Source: a bacterium
GTDB taxonomy: Bacteria; Patescibacteriota; Minisyncoccia; Phycocordibacterales; UBA12088
Direction of reading: 5' to 3'
DNA: 32,609 nucleotides
Assembly: GCA_003252295.1 (NCBI GenBank)
Contig: QKEV01000020.1
Coordinates: 1-32,609, forward strand
Part shown: piece by piece, positions 1 through 8,556 of the stretch
Numbering within the stretch: position 1 is the first letter of the stretch
Layout of the letters: the number at the start of each line of letters is the position of its first letter
Program-made: the position numbers and the translations under genes
The notes under the pieces: generated by a model
Databases searched by the model: none
The model's input: the letters and a program-made list of their open reading frames with translations, nothing else
What the model was told of the DNA's origin: nothing

Positions 1-579
1 ATTGAGTAAAAACAAAAGGAATGCTTTACCTGCAATCTCAGGAGAGCCAGCACCAAGTGCTATACCCACCACAGCAAGTGGTGGTACGAGTGATACTGAT
101 ATCGCAACACCAGGAAGCAGCTCGTTCAAGCTTGCATGTATGAGTGCGTATGATGCACCAAGACCTGAAATAAAGGCAACAATGAAAAAGATCAACGATG
201 GTCTTGCACGTGCTGCAACTTGCTCACCAAGCGTAAAGTCATCCATAAAAATCCTGAGAAGAAGTGCGAGTGCAAGCGAGAGTAGGATCGAGATACCAAA
301 CGATACAGCCATGGTGCGAAGCGATCGATACATAAGTGACAAGTCTGAAATGACGAGTGAAAGGGAGAGTGACAAGAGTGGATAGAGTACCGGCGCTATG
401 AGCATGCCACCAATAATAACTTCTGGGGTGTCAAGTATGAGACCCATTGAAGCCATCAAAATACCGAAGAAGGCAAACATGTAAAAATCGAAGTCACCGG
501 TACTTGCCTTTACCAACCGTGCAACCGCTTCGGTCTTTTCTTTTTCCGTTGCTATGCGAAAATGTTCTGCGAAACTCAT
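1..579 (-). CDS. DUF389 family membrane protein, 3' end outside window
   Basis: The reading frame starts at ATG 579 and is still open at base 1, giving the first 193 residues. After a short soluble N-terminus come several hydrophobic segments, including a stretch reading FGILMASMGLILDTPEVIIG followed by GMLIAPVLYPLLSL. This small-residue plus 'IIGGMLIAP' pattern is the DUF389 (TIGR00341/TIGR00271) signature. Function in the family is unknown; it is an integral membrane protein. The start lies one base after the aldolase stop codon, and an AAGGA-like ribosome site sits inside the aldolase 3' end, so the two genes are very likely one operon with coupled translation. Seen: frame, hydrophobicity, motif. 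Inferred: operon. Confidence 0.85.
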   Translation of the reverse strand, partial: MSFAEHFRIATEKEKTEAVARLVKASTGDFDFYMFAFFGILMASMGLILDTPEVIIGGMLIAPVLYPLLSLSLSLVISDLSLMYRSLRTMAVSFGISILLSLALALLLRIFMDDFTLGEQVAARARPSLIFFIVAFISGLGASYALIHASLNELLPGVAISVSLVPPLAVVGIALGAGSPEIAGKAFLLFLLN

Positions 580-580
580 A

Positions 581-1603
581 CTATTCCATGTCCTTACTAT
601 ACTTACCGTTACGTGCTGCAACATTGAGTGCAAGACGTTTCTGTAAGACTGCCTGTGCTTTTGCAATGTTTACATCATCACCATTCCAAGCTTCTAGTAC
701 CGGCTCCTCTATTGCACGTGAGTAAGAGAACGTAACTGGCCACGGCATATCATCAAACTGCGCTATGGCATTGAGGTTTTCCGTTGCCTCGATAGGAGTT
801 TGTCCTCCTGAGAGGAATACGATACCTGCGGTCTCCTTTGGAACTATTTTCTTGAGAACTCGCACCGTTTCCTTTGCTATTGCGATAGGGTCAAGATCTT
901 TACCAGACTCACGTCCCGGAAGCGCCATACTTGTCTTCAAAATGAGTCCAGGTAGGAAGACCTTGTAAAACTCAAGTGCCTCAAAGAGTGAACTGAGTGT
1001 ATCCTCCAGCACCTCTGCTGAACGTGCTAGTGTATGTTTTTCAAGCGTGTACTCCTCATCAAAAAGCACTTCCGGCTCAACAATAGGTACCATGTGCGCC
1101 TCCTGCACTATAGCTGCATAGTGTGCGAGCACGTCTGCGTTCTTATGGAGTGCAAGTGCGCTCGGCGTATCATCACTGATACGTAGAACACTGCGCCATT
1201 TTGTGAAGCGTGCTCCAAGCTCGTGATACTCCTTCAAACGCACTCGTAGTGTATCAAGACCATGACTCACATCCTCTTCTGGGTGGTTTGGCAGTGGCTG
1301 TAACCCAAGATCAACCTTGATACCCGGCATAATGCCTTTTGACTCAAGCAAGAGCGGAAAAGCGAGCCCACTGTCAGCAGCCCTGTGTATTGTTGCGTCA
1401 TACAAAATAACACCACTCAAGTACTCTTCTATCTGTGGTGTAGTAAAGAGGAGATTTCTGTAGCGACGTTCATTCTCCTCGTTATCAGGAAGGTTAATAG
1501 AACTAAGACGTTTAACCATTGTTCCCGTACTCTCGTCAGCTGCGAGAATACCTTTGCCTGGCATCATGAGTGCCTCAGCAAGCTTTTCAATTTTTGGTAC
1601 CAT
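581..1603 (-). CDS. Class I fructose-bisphosphate aldolase
   Basis: 340 residues, full length for the animal-type class I family. Cleaves fructose 1,6-bisphosphate to DHAP and glyceraldehyde 3-phosphate in the cytosol (glycolysis/gluconeogenesis) through a Schiff base, without metal. Diagnostic stretches: GILAADESTGT (res 18-28), KWR with the conserved Lys at 135, EPE at 176-178, and LKTSMALPG with the Schiff-base Lys at about 223; the SGGQTPIEAT stretch near 265 is also typical. Start: the ATG follows AGGGACACT. An extended -10 box (TGG-TAAAAT, minus strand 1621-1613) ends only 9 bases before it, so the transcript is leaderless or nearly so. Downstream DUF389 gene is adjacent. Confidence 0.97.
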   Translation of the reverse strand: MVPKIEKLAEALMMPGKGILAADESTGTMVKRLSSINLPDNEENERRYRNLLFTTPQIEEYLSGVILYDATIHRAADSGLAFPLLLESKGIMPGIKVDLGLQPLPNHPEEDVSHGLDTLRVRLKEYHELGARFTKWRSVLRISDDTPSALALHKNADVLAHYAAIVQEAHMVPIVEPEVLFDEEYTLEKHTLARSAEVLEDTLSSLFEALEFYKVFLPGLILKTSMALPGRESGKDLDPIAIAKETVRVLKKIVPKETAGIVFLSGGQTPIEATENLNAIAQFDDMPWPVTFSYSRAIEEPVLEAWNGDDVNIAKAQAVLQKRLALNVAARNGKYSKDME

Positions 1604-1890
1604 AGTGTCCCTATTTTACCAGTCATTACTGCTTTTGGACAATCAATTAATAAAACAACAAAGGAGTGGTATAAAAACACGCGCCAAAGGCGCGCGGTGA
1701 AGGTGATGTTTACATGCTGCTGTCTGCCAACCTGCATAACAGTTCGTGTTCCTGGAAACGGAGCGAGTATTTTTCTATATGTATTTTGTTGATGAAAGTA
1801 CTCATTAAGCATAGCACCAAGCAAAACACACACGAGACAAACGATTAGCAGTGCTACTATTCGCAGTAAGCTCAGTATCAATTTTCGCAT
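1564..1890 (-). CDS. Possible small membrane-anchored protein (uncertain 3' end)
   Basis: From ATG 1890, preceded by a GAGGGGTG ribosome site, the frame encodes one N-terminal transmembrane helix (res about 4-27, KLILSLLRIVALLIVCLVCV) and then about 45 soluble residues. The start looks real. The 3' part does not: it overlaps the aldolase start by 40 bases, contains the aldolase promoter, and contains a terminator-like hairpin at 1672-1694. Either the gene is shorter than the open frame, through an error or frameshift near 1700, or it is spurious. No family recognised. Confidence 0.35.
   Translation of the reverse strand: MRKLILSLLRIVALLIVCLVCVLLGAMLNEYFHQQNTYRKILAPFPGTRTVMQVGRQQHVNITFTARLWRVFLYHSFVVLLIDCPKAVMTGKIGTLWYQKLKSLLRHS
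1613..1621 (-). promoter_or_regulatory. Extended -10 promoter of the aldolase gene
   Basis: On the minus strand TGG-TAAAAT ends 9 bases before the aldolase ATG. A possible -35 (TTGTCC) lies 18 bases further upstream. Transcription would begin at or just before the start codon. See the leaderless-gene finding for other genes with this layout. Confidence 0.45.
1672..1694 (-). terminator. Intrinsic terminator, minus strand
   Basis: CGCGCC/GGCGCG stem with a 3-base loop (1680-1694), followed on the minus strand by a T-rich run (GTGTTTTTAT). It would end any transcript coming from upstream of the aldolase gene. Confidence 0.6.
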
Positions 1891-1893
1891 CAA

Positions 1894-2260
1894 TACACCC
1901 CTCTTTTTTTACAGTTTCAGTTTACGTATGCAGTTTCTATTTTCAAAAATAAGATAAAAAAGAAAAAGCGTCAACAGTAACGCTTGTTTAAAAAAAAATA
2001 CAGAACTATCGTTACTAGTGTCCCAGCATAAGGCCTAAATGATGGTAATGTGCCAAAATTTTCGTGCACACAAAAAGAGCGAGGGGTGTCACGGGAGTCA
2101 CCATGAAAAGCAGAAATGCGAGCGCTCGTATGTTCATATGTAGCGTAAAGTATACACCAGAGCACCTAAAAATGAGAGTCAGTCACATGTGCATATGTAT
2201 ACTCATTCCCTATTCCTTCAAAAAAAGCTGACGAGACCACTTTTAAATAATTACACAAGC
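1894..2260. other. Intergenic region without a supported gene
   Basis: About 460 bases separate the divergent transcription units. The only open frame on the minus strand (1971-2165) has no ribosome site and a composition unlike a protein. Apart from the promoter at 2261-2288 I see only A/T-rich sequence. Confidence 0.5.
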
Positions 2261-2288
2261 TTCACAATAAAAACATCTGTCTTACAAT
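2261..2288 (+). promoter_or_regulatory. Promoter of the secreted-protein gene
   Basis: TTCACA (2261-2266), 16-base spacer, TACAAT (2283-2288). The 5' leader (about 2295-2358) contains a GACGGG/CCCGTC hairpin (2308-2329) and a small GCTAAT/ATTAGC hairpin ending 2 bases before the ATG, which could affect initiation. Confidence 0.5.
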
Positions 2289-2358
2289 ACATAGACGATT
2301 ACTAACCGACGGGGGTTTTTTTGCCCGTCATCATTATCAGCTAATGTTTAATTAGCGT

Positions 2359-4176
2359 ATGAAAAAAATTTTACTAGGACTCACAAGCATGGTCTTTGTG
2401 GGTGTTTTTGCGGTAGCAATTGTAGCAAACGCCGCTACGATTTTCTCTCAAGGTTTTGAGACTGATACTGTAGATTGGCAAGATGGCAGTAATGGTTGGT
2501 ATGGCACCATTACTCGTACATCATCAGGAACAAATGGCATTACTTCTTCAGAAGGAAGTTATCATGCAATTTTTGAAGGTGATGAGGACTCTGGGCCTTT
2601 TTCACGTTTTGGCGAATATCGTGACACATGGACTGGTGACTGGTATGCAGAGATAGATGTGTACCTCGACCCAGAATGGACAAACGATGAGGGTTTTGAC
2701 TACTCAGTAGCATCAAGCAAAAGTGATGGTAGTCACCTGCGTGACTTTATATTTCACGTGGGAACAGTAGAAGACTATGCTGACATTGTAGGCAAGAAGC
2801 TACTCGTAAACGGTAGCAACAATACTGACTTTCAAACCAATCCGTACAAATTGGTTAACGACAACGGAGGTGATTACTACGTAGTAGAAGATGCTGGATG
2901 GTACACACTCCAGCACCACTTCTATGACAACGGGGGTGTGCTCGCAGTAGACTTAAACTTGATTGATTCAGAAGGTACTGTTCTTTGGACAGCCACAAGG
3001 TCAAATGCTGCTGACTTGATCCCTAGTGTAGTAGGTGGTAACCGATACGCTTGGTTCACACATATTGATGTGACCGGTGGTATCGCTGTTGATGAACACA
3101 AGCTGTATGACACTACTGCTTTTGTACGTTCTGCAGAAATAACTTCACCAGAAGAAGACGAGGTGATCTCAGGTGACGTTGAACTTGCTGCAACCTACGA
3201 TGATGAGGATGGTAACGATAATGTTGCATGGGCGGTTCGCTTCGAAACTTGTGCAGCAAATGATGCAGCAAATGTTGCTGGAAATGTTGGAGGTTTTTCA
3301 ACTCCTTATGATTGGGATGGTGCAGAATTTTACTCACAAATTGACACTACTTCCTGGGATGATGGAAAGTACTGCTTTATCTTCAACCCTCTCGATGACC
3401 CTGATGAGGAAAACCTACGTGAGACCAGATGGTTCTACGTTGATAACGATGCGGATGATGATGGAATACAAGATGGAGCAGACAAATGTCCAGCAACAGA
3501 GCCAGACGGCTTTCCTGAATGGGGTAGTAAAAAGGCAAAAAATCACTGGATGTTCGATGGTGGAGCATGGCTGGTAAATGGTGATAAAGAAAAAACTCAA
3601 GGTGACTTTGACCCAACAATTGAGGATACGTACGGCTGTAGTGGTATGCAAATCCTTGATGCAATGAGTGAGGTAACAGGGGAAGATTTCGGTGGCCAAT
3701 ACAAATTTGGACTAACCAAAGGAACCATCGAAGATTGGATGAGTGGCATGTACCACGTGGGTCCAACATTTGTAGAGACTGTTGAAGTGCCTGCAAACAG
3801 CGATACCCCAACAGAAAGTACTGTTGTTTTGGAGTCTGGAAATGACTACTCTCTGAAAGCACACGGTACTGCGTACGCATGTAACCAGTCAGGGTGTGTT
3901 ATTGAGTTTGATGCTGAATACAGCACTTCAGATGCTACAGATTGGGTAGACGGCGTTGCAGCACCATATGACACTGAGGGAGTAGACCTTCTCGACCTTA
4001 TGGTTGATGGGTCATATGTTGATTGGGGTAGCTACAACCCATCACATGAGTATGAGATTCCTATGACCGGCACGGGAAGCACACTTTCTCTACTCATTAA
4101 TGACATTCACTACCCTAGCAATAGCGGAAGTATCTTCGTGGACATTACTGAAGATAAGTGGATCTCGCTCTGGTAA
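2359..4176 (+). CDS. Large secreted protein with Ig-like and TSP3-like Ca-binding segments
   Basis: 605 residues. A Sec signal peptide (MKKILLGLTSMVFVGVFAVA, cleavage likely after ANA at about 25) is followed by an acidic, Trp/Tyr-rich beta-type region (26-250) resembling laminin-G/concanavalin-like exported domains. Next is an Ig-like stretch starting at ITSPEEDEVISGDVEL (about 259), then a thrombospondin type 3-like calcium loop DNDADDDGIQDGADKC (about 362-377). The C-terminus (about 470-605) is a further Asp-rich region ending at ISLW. No anchor or catalytic motif is visible. Role: exported surface or matrix protein, probably calcium-stabilised; function unknown. It is monocistronic, with its own promoter and a strong terminator downstream. 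The ATG has no clear ribosome site. Confidence 0.85.
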   Translation: MKKILLGLTSMVFVGVFAVAIVANAATIFSQGFETDTVDWQDGSNGWYGTITRTSSGTNGITSSEGSYHAIFEGDEDSGPFSRFGEYRDTWTGDWYAEIDVYLDPEWTNDEGFDYSVASSKSDGSHLRDFIFHVGTVEDYADIVGKKLLVNGSNNTDFQTNPYKLVNDNGGDYYVVEDAGWYTLQHHFYDNGGVLAVDLNLIDSEGTVLWTATRSNAADLIPSVVGGNRYAWFTHIDVTGGIAVDEHKLYDTTAFVRSAEITSPEEDEVISGDVELAATYDDEDGNDNVAWAVRFETCAANDAANVAGNVGGFSTPYDWDGAEFYSQIDTTSWDDGKYCFIFNPLDDPDEENLRETRWFYVDNDADDDGIQDGADKCPATEPDGFPEWGSKKAKNHWMFDGGAWLVNGDKEKTQGDFDPTIEDTYGCSGMQILDAMSEVTGEDFGGQYKFGLTKGTIEDWMSGMYHVGPTFVETVEVPANSDTPTESTVVLESGNDYSLKAHGTAYACNQSGCVIEFDAEYSTSDATDWVDGVAAPYDTEGVDLLDLMVDGSYVDWGSYNPSHEYEIPMTGTGSTLSLLINDIHYPSNSGSIFVDITEDKWISLW

Positions 4177-4196
4177 AAAGAAAGGATTTCTTTACC

Positions 4197-4230
4197 CAAA
4201 AACACCCCTCACATGGGGTGTTTTTGTTTT
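4197..4230 (+). terminator. Intrinsic terminator after the secreted-protein gene
   Basis: AAAACACCCC/GGGGTGTTTT stem with a TCACAT-like loop, followed by a T-rich run. It ends 26 bases before the smpB start, so smpB must use its own promoter. Confidence 0.85.
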
Positions 4231-4240
4231 ATCGTGATAA

Positions 4241-4249
4241 TGCTATGCT
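4241..4249 (+). promoter_or_regulatory. Extended -10 promoter of smpB
   Basis: TGC-TATGCT is followed by 7 bases and then ATG 4257, placing the transcription start on or beside the start codon (leaderless). It sits directly behind the preceding terminator. Confidence 0.5.
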
Positions 4250-4256
4250 GGAAGCT

Positions 4257-4709
4257 ATGCCAACATTGGTAAACAACAAAAAAGCGACGTTTAACTATCA
4301 AGTGCTCGACACCTTTGAAGCAGGTATTGAGCTTTTTGGGTATGAGGTGAAGTCGCTTCGTGCAGGAAAAGGAAAGCTAGAAGGTGGACATATTGTGGTA
4401 CGTGGCGGTGAGGCGTTTCTCCTTGGCTGCACCATACAACCCTACCAGGCGAGCAACACACCAAAAGACTACGAACCGGAACGTGCCCGTAGACTGCTCC
4501 TCAACCGCAAGGAACTCAACGAACTCTTAGGTATCGAGAGTACCAAGGGCTTATCACTCGTACCGCTCTCGTTCTACACGAAAGGCAGGAACATCAAGCT
4601 TGGTTTTGCTTCAGTACGAGGAAAGAAGAAGGCAGACAAACGCGAGACCATCAAGGAACGTGACACTAAGCGCGACATAGCACGCATCATGAAATCACAA
4701 AACGGGTAG
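4257..4709 (+). CDS. smpB: SsrA-binding protein SmpB
   Basis: 150 residues, the normal family length. SmpB binds the tRNA-like domain of tmRNA and brings it to stalled ribosomes; the tmRNA gene lies 1.6 kb downstream. Conserved features: Tyr at 14, EAGIELFGYEVKSLRAGKGKL (OB-fold), KGLSLVPLSFYTKGRNIKLGFASVRGKKK, and the basic tail DKRETIKERDTKRDIARIMK that acts in the decoding centre. In-frame starts exist at 4158 and 4245. I chose 4257 because the distance from this Met to the conserved Tyr equals that of typical SmpB proteins, and because the other starts lie upstream of, or inside, the terminator/promoter. Confidence 0.97.
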   Translation: MPTLVNNKKATFNYQVLDTFEAGIELFGYEVKSLRAGKGKLEGGHIVVRGGEAFLLGCTIQPYQASNTPKDYEPERARRLLLNRKELNELLGIESTKGLSLVPLSFYTKGRNIKLGFASVRGKKKADKRETIKERDTKRDIARIMKSQNG

Positions 4710-4732
4710 TTTACTAGACTACTTGTAAACTA
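4707..4732 (+). terminator. Hairpin at the smpB stop codon
   Basis: TAGTTTAC/GTAAACTA (8 bp, 10-base loop) starts at the smpB TAG and is followed by an A/T-rich run. Plausible weak terminator; the T-run is poor. Confidence 0.4.
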
Positions 4733-4815
4733 TTTACATAAATACTATTTTGTGTTACAAAAAACTGGGCTATAAAAACTGTTCGGACAAAAACCACAAA
4801 AAGAGGGGGTACAGA

Positions 4816-6060
4816 ATGGGAAATATAAACTCGACAGGATATAAACTATTTACCAAAAAGGTAAACGATGAAATGGCACAATCATGTGCAAGGATCCATG
4901 ATGAAGCAGGGCTCAGAAACTACTCAGCAGCAGCTGCACTACCTGAAGTGAAGTTTTTGATCACTACCACCATTGATCATATCGAGTATGTATGGAACCT
5001 TACCGGAGAAGAGGATATTGATTCTCTAGAGGAAAAATATCCTGAAATCACTATTGGACTTCTCCACTCTAACCCATTTGTCGAAGCAACGGTTCAAGAA
5101 AAAATTCAGAACGCCTTGAAGGTAAAACCTGAGCAAAGCAGATACGACCTCAACGCAAGAGGTATGGGGTTTCTGTTGAGAAGTGCTCTGGATAATGCTA
5201 CAGATTGCTACCTTGCAAGCGGTAACAAGAACCGTATCCTTGATTGTGCTTACCGCATGCTGGGACAGTCACGGTTTTATGATGCTTGGATACTGCTCAC
5301 GTACCTAGGTGAACCGATGTTACAAAACTATGCAAACCGCATCGCTCACCAACTTATAGGTCAAGGCAACTTGGAAGCTGCCCTCATGATCTACATGGAA
5401 ACATCGGATGCAGGTGTGCCTAGCAAACTTAGCATTAGGGCAAAACTTACCGGGCAGGTAAGTATTGCTAAGCGAGTAGAACATGTCGCCATGCTCGTCG
5501 AAGTGCTGAAATCAAATGACAAGCAGTACACCCAAAAAATGCAGCAACGCATATACGAACGCCTATTCACAAACACAGAGGTGCGCGACCTAGAGCATGA
5601 AAATCTACTCAAACTAGGTTACTGTCACGTGGCATGCGCAGAAGAAAAGTTACTTTCTGCAAACCATGACGTGAGAAAAAAAGCTTTACAAAATCTTGAA
5701 ACAGCACTGTTTTACTTTCTCAATACAGGAAACGAGCAGGCACTGAGAAAGCTTGCAGATACATGTAATACACACGGATACACGAGCATTGCTTGGCGTG
5801 CACTGGGACATATTATCTACAGGCACACGGACAAAGATGAACTCTTCGGTAGTACCGTATGGCAGGAACAACTGGAAGACTTTAACCTTACCGATCTGTA
5901 TGCAAACGAGTGTGACAGATGTCGCGATTGTATCGCGCCATGCCTTAAGGAAAAAAGTGTAATCAGTAATCTTGATCCAGTAGATGAGTATGACTTTCTT
6001 CCACAACACTGGAATGAACAAGATGTTTTTGGCATGATACAGCTATACAAACCATGGTAA
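4816..6060 (+). CDS. Hypothetical protein with C-terminal Cys cluster
   Basis: 414 residues from ATG 4816, chosen over an upstream in-frame ATG because GAGGGGGT lies 6 bases before it. The protein appears entirely alpha-helical, with repeated helix pairs (for example res 130-300) that recall TPR/HEAT-type scaffolds, although I cannot assign a repeat family. Near the C-terminus is CDRCRDCIAPC (366-376), four Cys in CxxCxxCxxxC spacing, which suggests a metal or Fe-S site. A soluble cytoplasmic location is likely because no signal or membrane segment is visible. Its place between smpB and ssrA does not by itself show a role in trans-translation. Confidence 0.75.
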   Translation: MGNINSTGYKLFTKKVNDEMAQSCARIHDEAGLRNYSAAAALPEVKFLITTTIDHIEYVWNLTGEEDIDSLEEKYPEITIGLLHSNPFVEATVQEKIQNALKVKPEQSRYDLNARGMGFLLRSALDNATDCYLASGNKNRILDCAYRMLGQSRFYDAWILLTYLGEPMLQNYANRIAHQLIGQGNLEAALMIYMETSDAGVPSKLSIRAKLTGQVSIAKRVEHVAMLVEVLKSNDKQYTQKMQQRIYERLFTNTEVRDLEHENLLKLGYCHVACAEEKLLSANHDVRKKALQNLETALFYFLNTGNEQALRKLADTCNTHGYTSIAWRALGHIIYRHTDKDELFGSTVWQEQLEDFNLTDLYANECDRCRDCIAPCLKEKSVISNLDPVDEYDFLPQHWNEQDVFGMIQLYKPW

Positions 6061-6085
6061 TTGCCGTTAGTAACAGTTCTTTTTG

Positions 6086-6109
6086 CAGGGTCACGGAAAC
6101 GTGGCCCTG
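6086..6109 (+). terminator. GNRA-capped hairpin after the 414-aa gene
   Basis: CAGGGTCACG and CGTGGCCCTG form a 10-bp stem (one U-G pair) capped by a GAAA tetraloop. The following sequence has only a weak T content, so terminator function is probable rather than certain. Confidence 0.5.
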
Positions 6110-6131
6110 TTCTAGTGCATAATGGCAAAAA

Positions 6132-6161
6132 TTGACACGCATGTAGTATTCATTGTATAAT
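6132..6161 (+). promoter_or_regulatory. Strong sigma-70-type promoter of ssrA
   Basis: TTGACA (6132-6137), 18-base spacer, TATAAT (6156-6161): consensus -35 and -10. The expected start near 6168 gives a precursor with a 5' leader of about 115 bases before mature tmRNA. Confidence 0.85.
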
Positions 6162-6282
6162 ATAAAGATACAGGTATAGGTAAGTACATGCTAGTCTGAA
6201 CGTCAGAACAGATACCCTGCTCTTTTACAATTTCATAGCACTCAAAGTTCCCCTAAAGCATATTTTACAGAGTGTGTTTTAG

Positions 6283-6690
6283 GGGGATGATCGGCTTCGA
6301 CATTGGAGTCGTTCTTTGAGATGTGCAAGTAGACCTCCATGCAAGTCTTAAAAAGGTTTGGAAACCAATACGTGCAAACAAAACTGCACGGGCTATTCTT
6401 TCACCTTTCCAGATGAAAGACCTAGCTCCTGCTTTTGCATAACCGCTTAGGTTACCAAAAGTCGTCGGTTTCAGTTGACGTCGATATACTGACTCCGGCG
6501 TAATACTATTCGACTATGGTTAGTATGGTCGCACCACCATACTCGTCGAGACACTCGGTGCTAGGAAGGGTAGATTTTGTTTATTTAGCCCTGCCCTTCT
6601 GAAAATGCTTCGGCAGTAAAATAAACTACACTTGTAGATCATCTCGAAGAATCTTCGATGAACGCGGGTTCGATTCCCGCCATCTCCACC
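6283..6690 (+). ncRNA. ssrA: Transfer-messenger RNA (tmRNA)
   Basis: One-piece tmRNA of about 408 bases. The 5' end GGGGATG (6283-6289) pairs with CATCTCC (6681-6687) as a 7-bp acceptor stem, with G-U at the third pair. The T arm GCGGGTTCGATTCCCGC precedes it directly. The tag frame starts at GCA 6374 and runs 22 codons, beginning ANKTARAI and ending LAPAFA, with TAA at 6440-6442. It rescues stalled ribosomes together with SmpB. Odd points: the gene reads ACC-T after the acceptor stem, so the final A of CCA is not encoded, and a recombinase reading frame enters the 3' half antisense. Upstream, CCCCTAAA (6250-6257) can pair with TTTAGGGG (6278-6285), covering the mature 5' end in the precursor. 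Confidence 0.96.
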
Positions 6691-8478
6691 TTCATGAGGT
6701 TTTTGCCTCGAACTAACACTGCCTGTATCGTCCGATGCGGGCAGTGTTTCGGTTATAATAACGGGCTGCTTTGCTAGTTCACGTAGCATGTCTTGCGGCA
6801 ATCGCAGCTTTATATGTATACGATAAGGCAACAACTGCCCTTCCTTCTTTCTTCCTGCCACCTTATCCTCCTCGGTCACAGGACGAGAATACACCACCAC
6901 TTCCTCTATCAGTAAGTGGAACAGGTCATACAGCATTTGAGTATCCTTTTCTATGTTTTCTAGCACATTCTGATATTTCTTCACGAAGAGATCGAGTGTA
7001 CGTATATACCCCTCGGAAAGACTTACTTGTGAACGGGTTCGCTCAATCTCATTCAAAGCTGCATGGTATTTGCGTTCACTATTCGTCAACTCATCCATTT
7101 GCTCTTTGAGCCTGCGACCATCAATTACACCAAGCTCATGCTGTTCACGTAGCCGATCTCTTCGCGCAGGCAATCCGTTCGCAAGTTTGAGTATTTCAGA
7201 TTCACGTTTCTCCAATTGCTTCATCTCAACCCTGGATGACTGTAGCTTACGTTGATGCTTCATAACTGCCTCTGGGTTCCTTAGAATCTCTTTACACTTA
7301 TTCAAGATATATTGTTCAATCTCATCAGCTGGTAGAGGTAATACCAAGCACGTACTGTCATACTTTCCGGTATTTTTATGTCCACAATGATAGTAACGAA
7401 CTCTCTTTTTCTTTCCTTTCTTGAGAGTTTTCCCGGTTCCAACCCAGTGGTTGCGCGTATCACCCACAGAACAGGCATCACACACCAGCAATCCACTTAG
7501 TGGGTACAATGATTCTTTTGAACGACCTTGCCCTTCGTGCTTGAAACGCTTCAAGTTACGCTGTGTCATCTCAAATACTAAATCACTAACAATCTGTGGC
7601 GCACGCTGATCTGCCTCTTTCCATTCCTTTTTGGGAAGTGGTTTGCTGTTTTTTGATTTGTGATAGTAAATCTTTCCTATATACACCTCATCAGTAAGCA
7701 CCTTTCTAACAACCTCGGGTCGCCAATGATGTACTGTGTTGTTTTTCCGTATATTCTTTTTTACTCCCTTCTGAATCACTGCGCTTGCTTCAGGAGAGAA
7801 TACTTCGTTCTCCCGTAAGTAAGTGGTTACGTCACCAACAGTCATTCTCCGACTAGCAACCATATCAAACATATCCCTGATCACAGCAGCTTCTTCTTCA
7901 AAAATGACCAAATGCCCTTCGTTGTCTTTTCTGTAACCGTATGGAGGTATTCTACCCATTACACGACCCTGCTTGAGTGCCTGTTCCTTCCCTGCTTGTG
8001 TACGTTGGACAATAGTCTCACGCTCAAGCTCAGCAATAACGCCAATGAAGCTAAGCATTGCACGACCGAATGGAGTAGAAGTGTCGATACTCTCATTTAC
8101 AGATAAAAACTCAAGTTCATTATCCTGGAAAAAATCAATGATACTGAGTAATACGACTAGTTTACGAGCAAGACGATCAATGCGATACACAGCAACAGCA
8201 TCGAAGGGTCGGTTGTCGGGTGGAGCCAGTTCAACAGCTTCCTTGAGGCGTGCGAAGGCTGGGCGTTCCTCCGCCTTGACTGTGCCACTTATCCCATCGT
8301 CGCAATACACATGATCCTCTCCAGCAAAAACAAAAGGTTGAGGTGTATTTGCGCGTGAGGCAATAAGTGCATCAATAGCGCTCCGTTGCAGGTCTTTCCC
8401 GTATTTTTCAACTTGTTCATCTGTTGAAACACGTATGTATATAGCGACTCTTTTTGGTGTTTGCTGCTGCTCTGACAT
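6520..8478 (-). CDS. Large serine recombinase 1
   Basis: 652 residues from ATG 8478. N-terminal resolvase-type catalytic domain (RVAIYIRVSTDEQ, nucleophile Ser about 18; RIDRLARK and the GRAMLSFIGVIAELERE helix further on), then a recombinase domain, a zinc-ribbon-like segment (CDAC ... YYHCGHK ... C), and a coiled-coil region (VMKHQRKLQSSRVEMKQLEKRE onward). Such enzymes integrate or excise phages, ICEs and other islands by site-specific strand exchange. The last 50-odd codons (GGDGGNRTRVH to the stop at 6520) are antisense to ssrA, so the C-terminal tail was probably created by integration at ssrA; the native end should be near 6690-6720. An upstream in-frame start at 8523 lacks support. 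The gene is divergent from the RNA at 8752. Confidence 0.93.
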   Translation of the reverse strand: MSEQQQTPKRVAIYIRVSTDEQVEKYGKDLQRSAIDALIASRANTPQPFVFAGEDHVYCDDGISGTVKAEERPAFARLKEAVELAPPDNRPFDAVAVYRIDRLARKLVVLLSIIDFFQDNELEFLSVNESIDTSTPFGRAMLSFIGVIAELERETIVQRTQAGKEQALKQGRVMGRIPPYGYRKDNEGHLVIFEEEAAVIRDMFDMVASRRMTVGDVTTYLRENEVFSPEASAVIQKGVKKNIRKNNTVHHWRPEVVRKVLTDEVYIGKIYYHKSKNSKPLPKKEWKEADQRAPQIVSDLVFEMTQRNLKRFKHEGQGRSKESLYPLSGLLVCDACSVGDTRNHWVGTGKTLKKGKKKRVRYYHCGHKNTGKYDSTCLVLPLPADEIEQYILNKCKEILRNPEAVMKHQRKLQSSRVEMKQLEKRESEILKLANGLPARRDRLREQHELGVIDGRRLKEQMDELTNSERKYHAALNEIERTRSQVSLSEGYIRTLDLFVKKYQNVLENIEKDTQMLYDLFHLLIEEVVVYSRPVTEEDKVAGRKKEGQLLPYRIHIKLRLPQDMLRELAKQPVIITETLPASDDTGSVSSRQKPHEGGDGGNRTRVHRRFFEMIYKCSLFYCRSIFRRAGLNKQNLPFLAPSVSTSMVVRPY

Positions 8479-8556
8479 GACAATATGAAATAGAGATGAT
8501 GGTATAGAACTATAGTAAGACACTCGTCATTTACCGTCCATATCTATGCAATATCA

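Noticed and set aside
1971-2165. 64-codon open frame on the minus strand
   Set aside because: No ribosome site, unusual composition, no domain; treated as non-coding.
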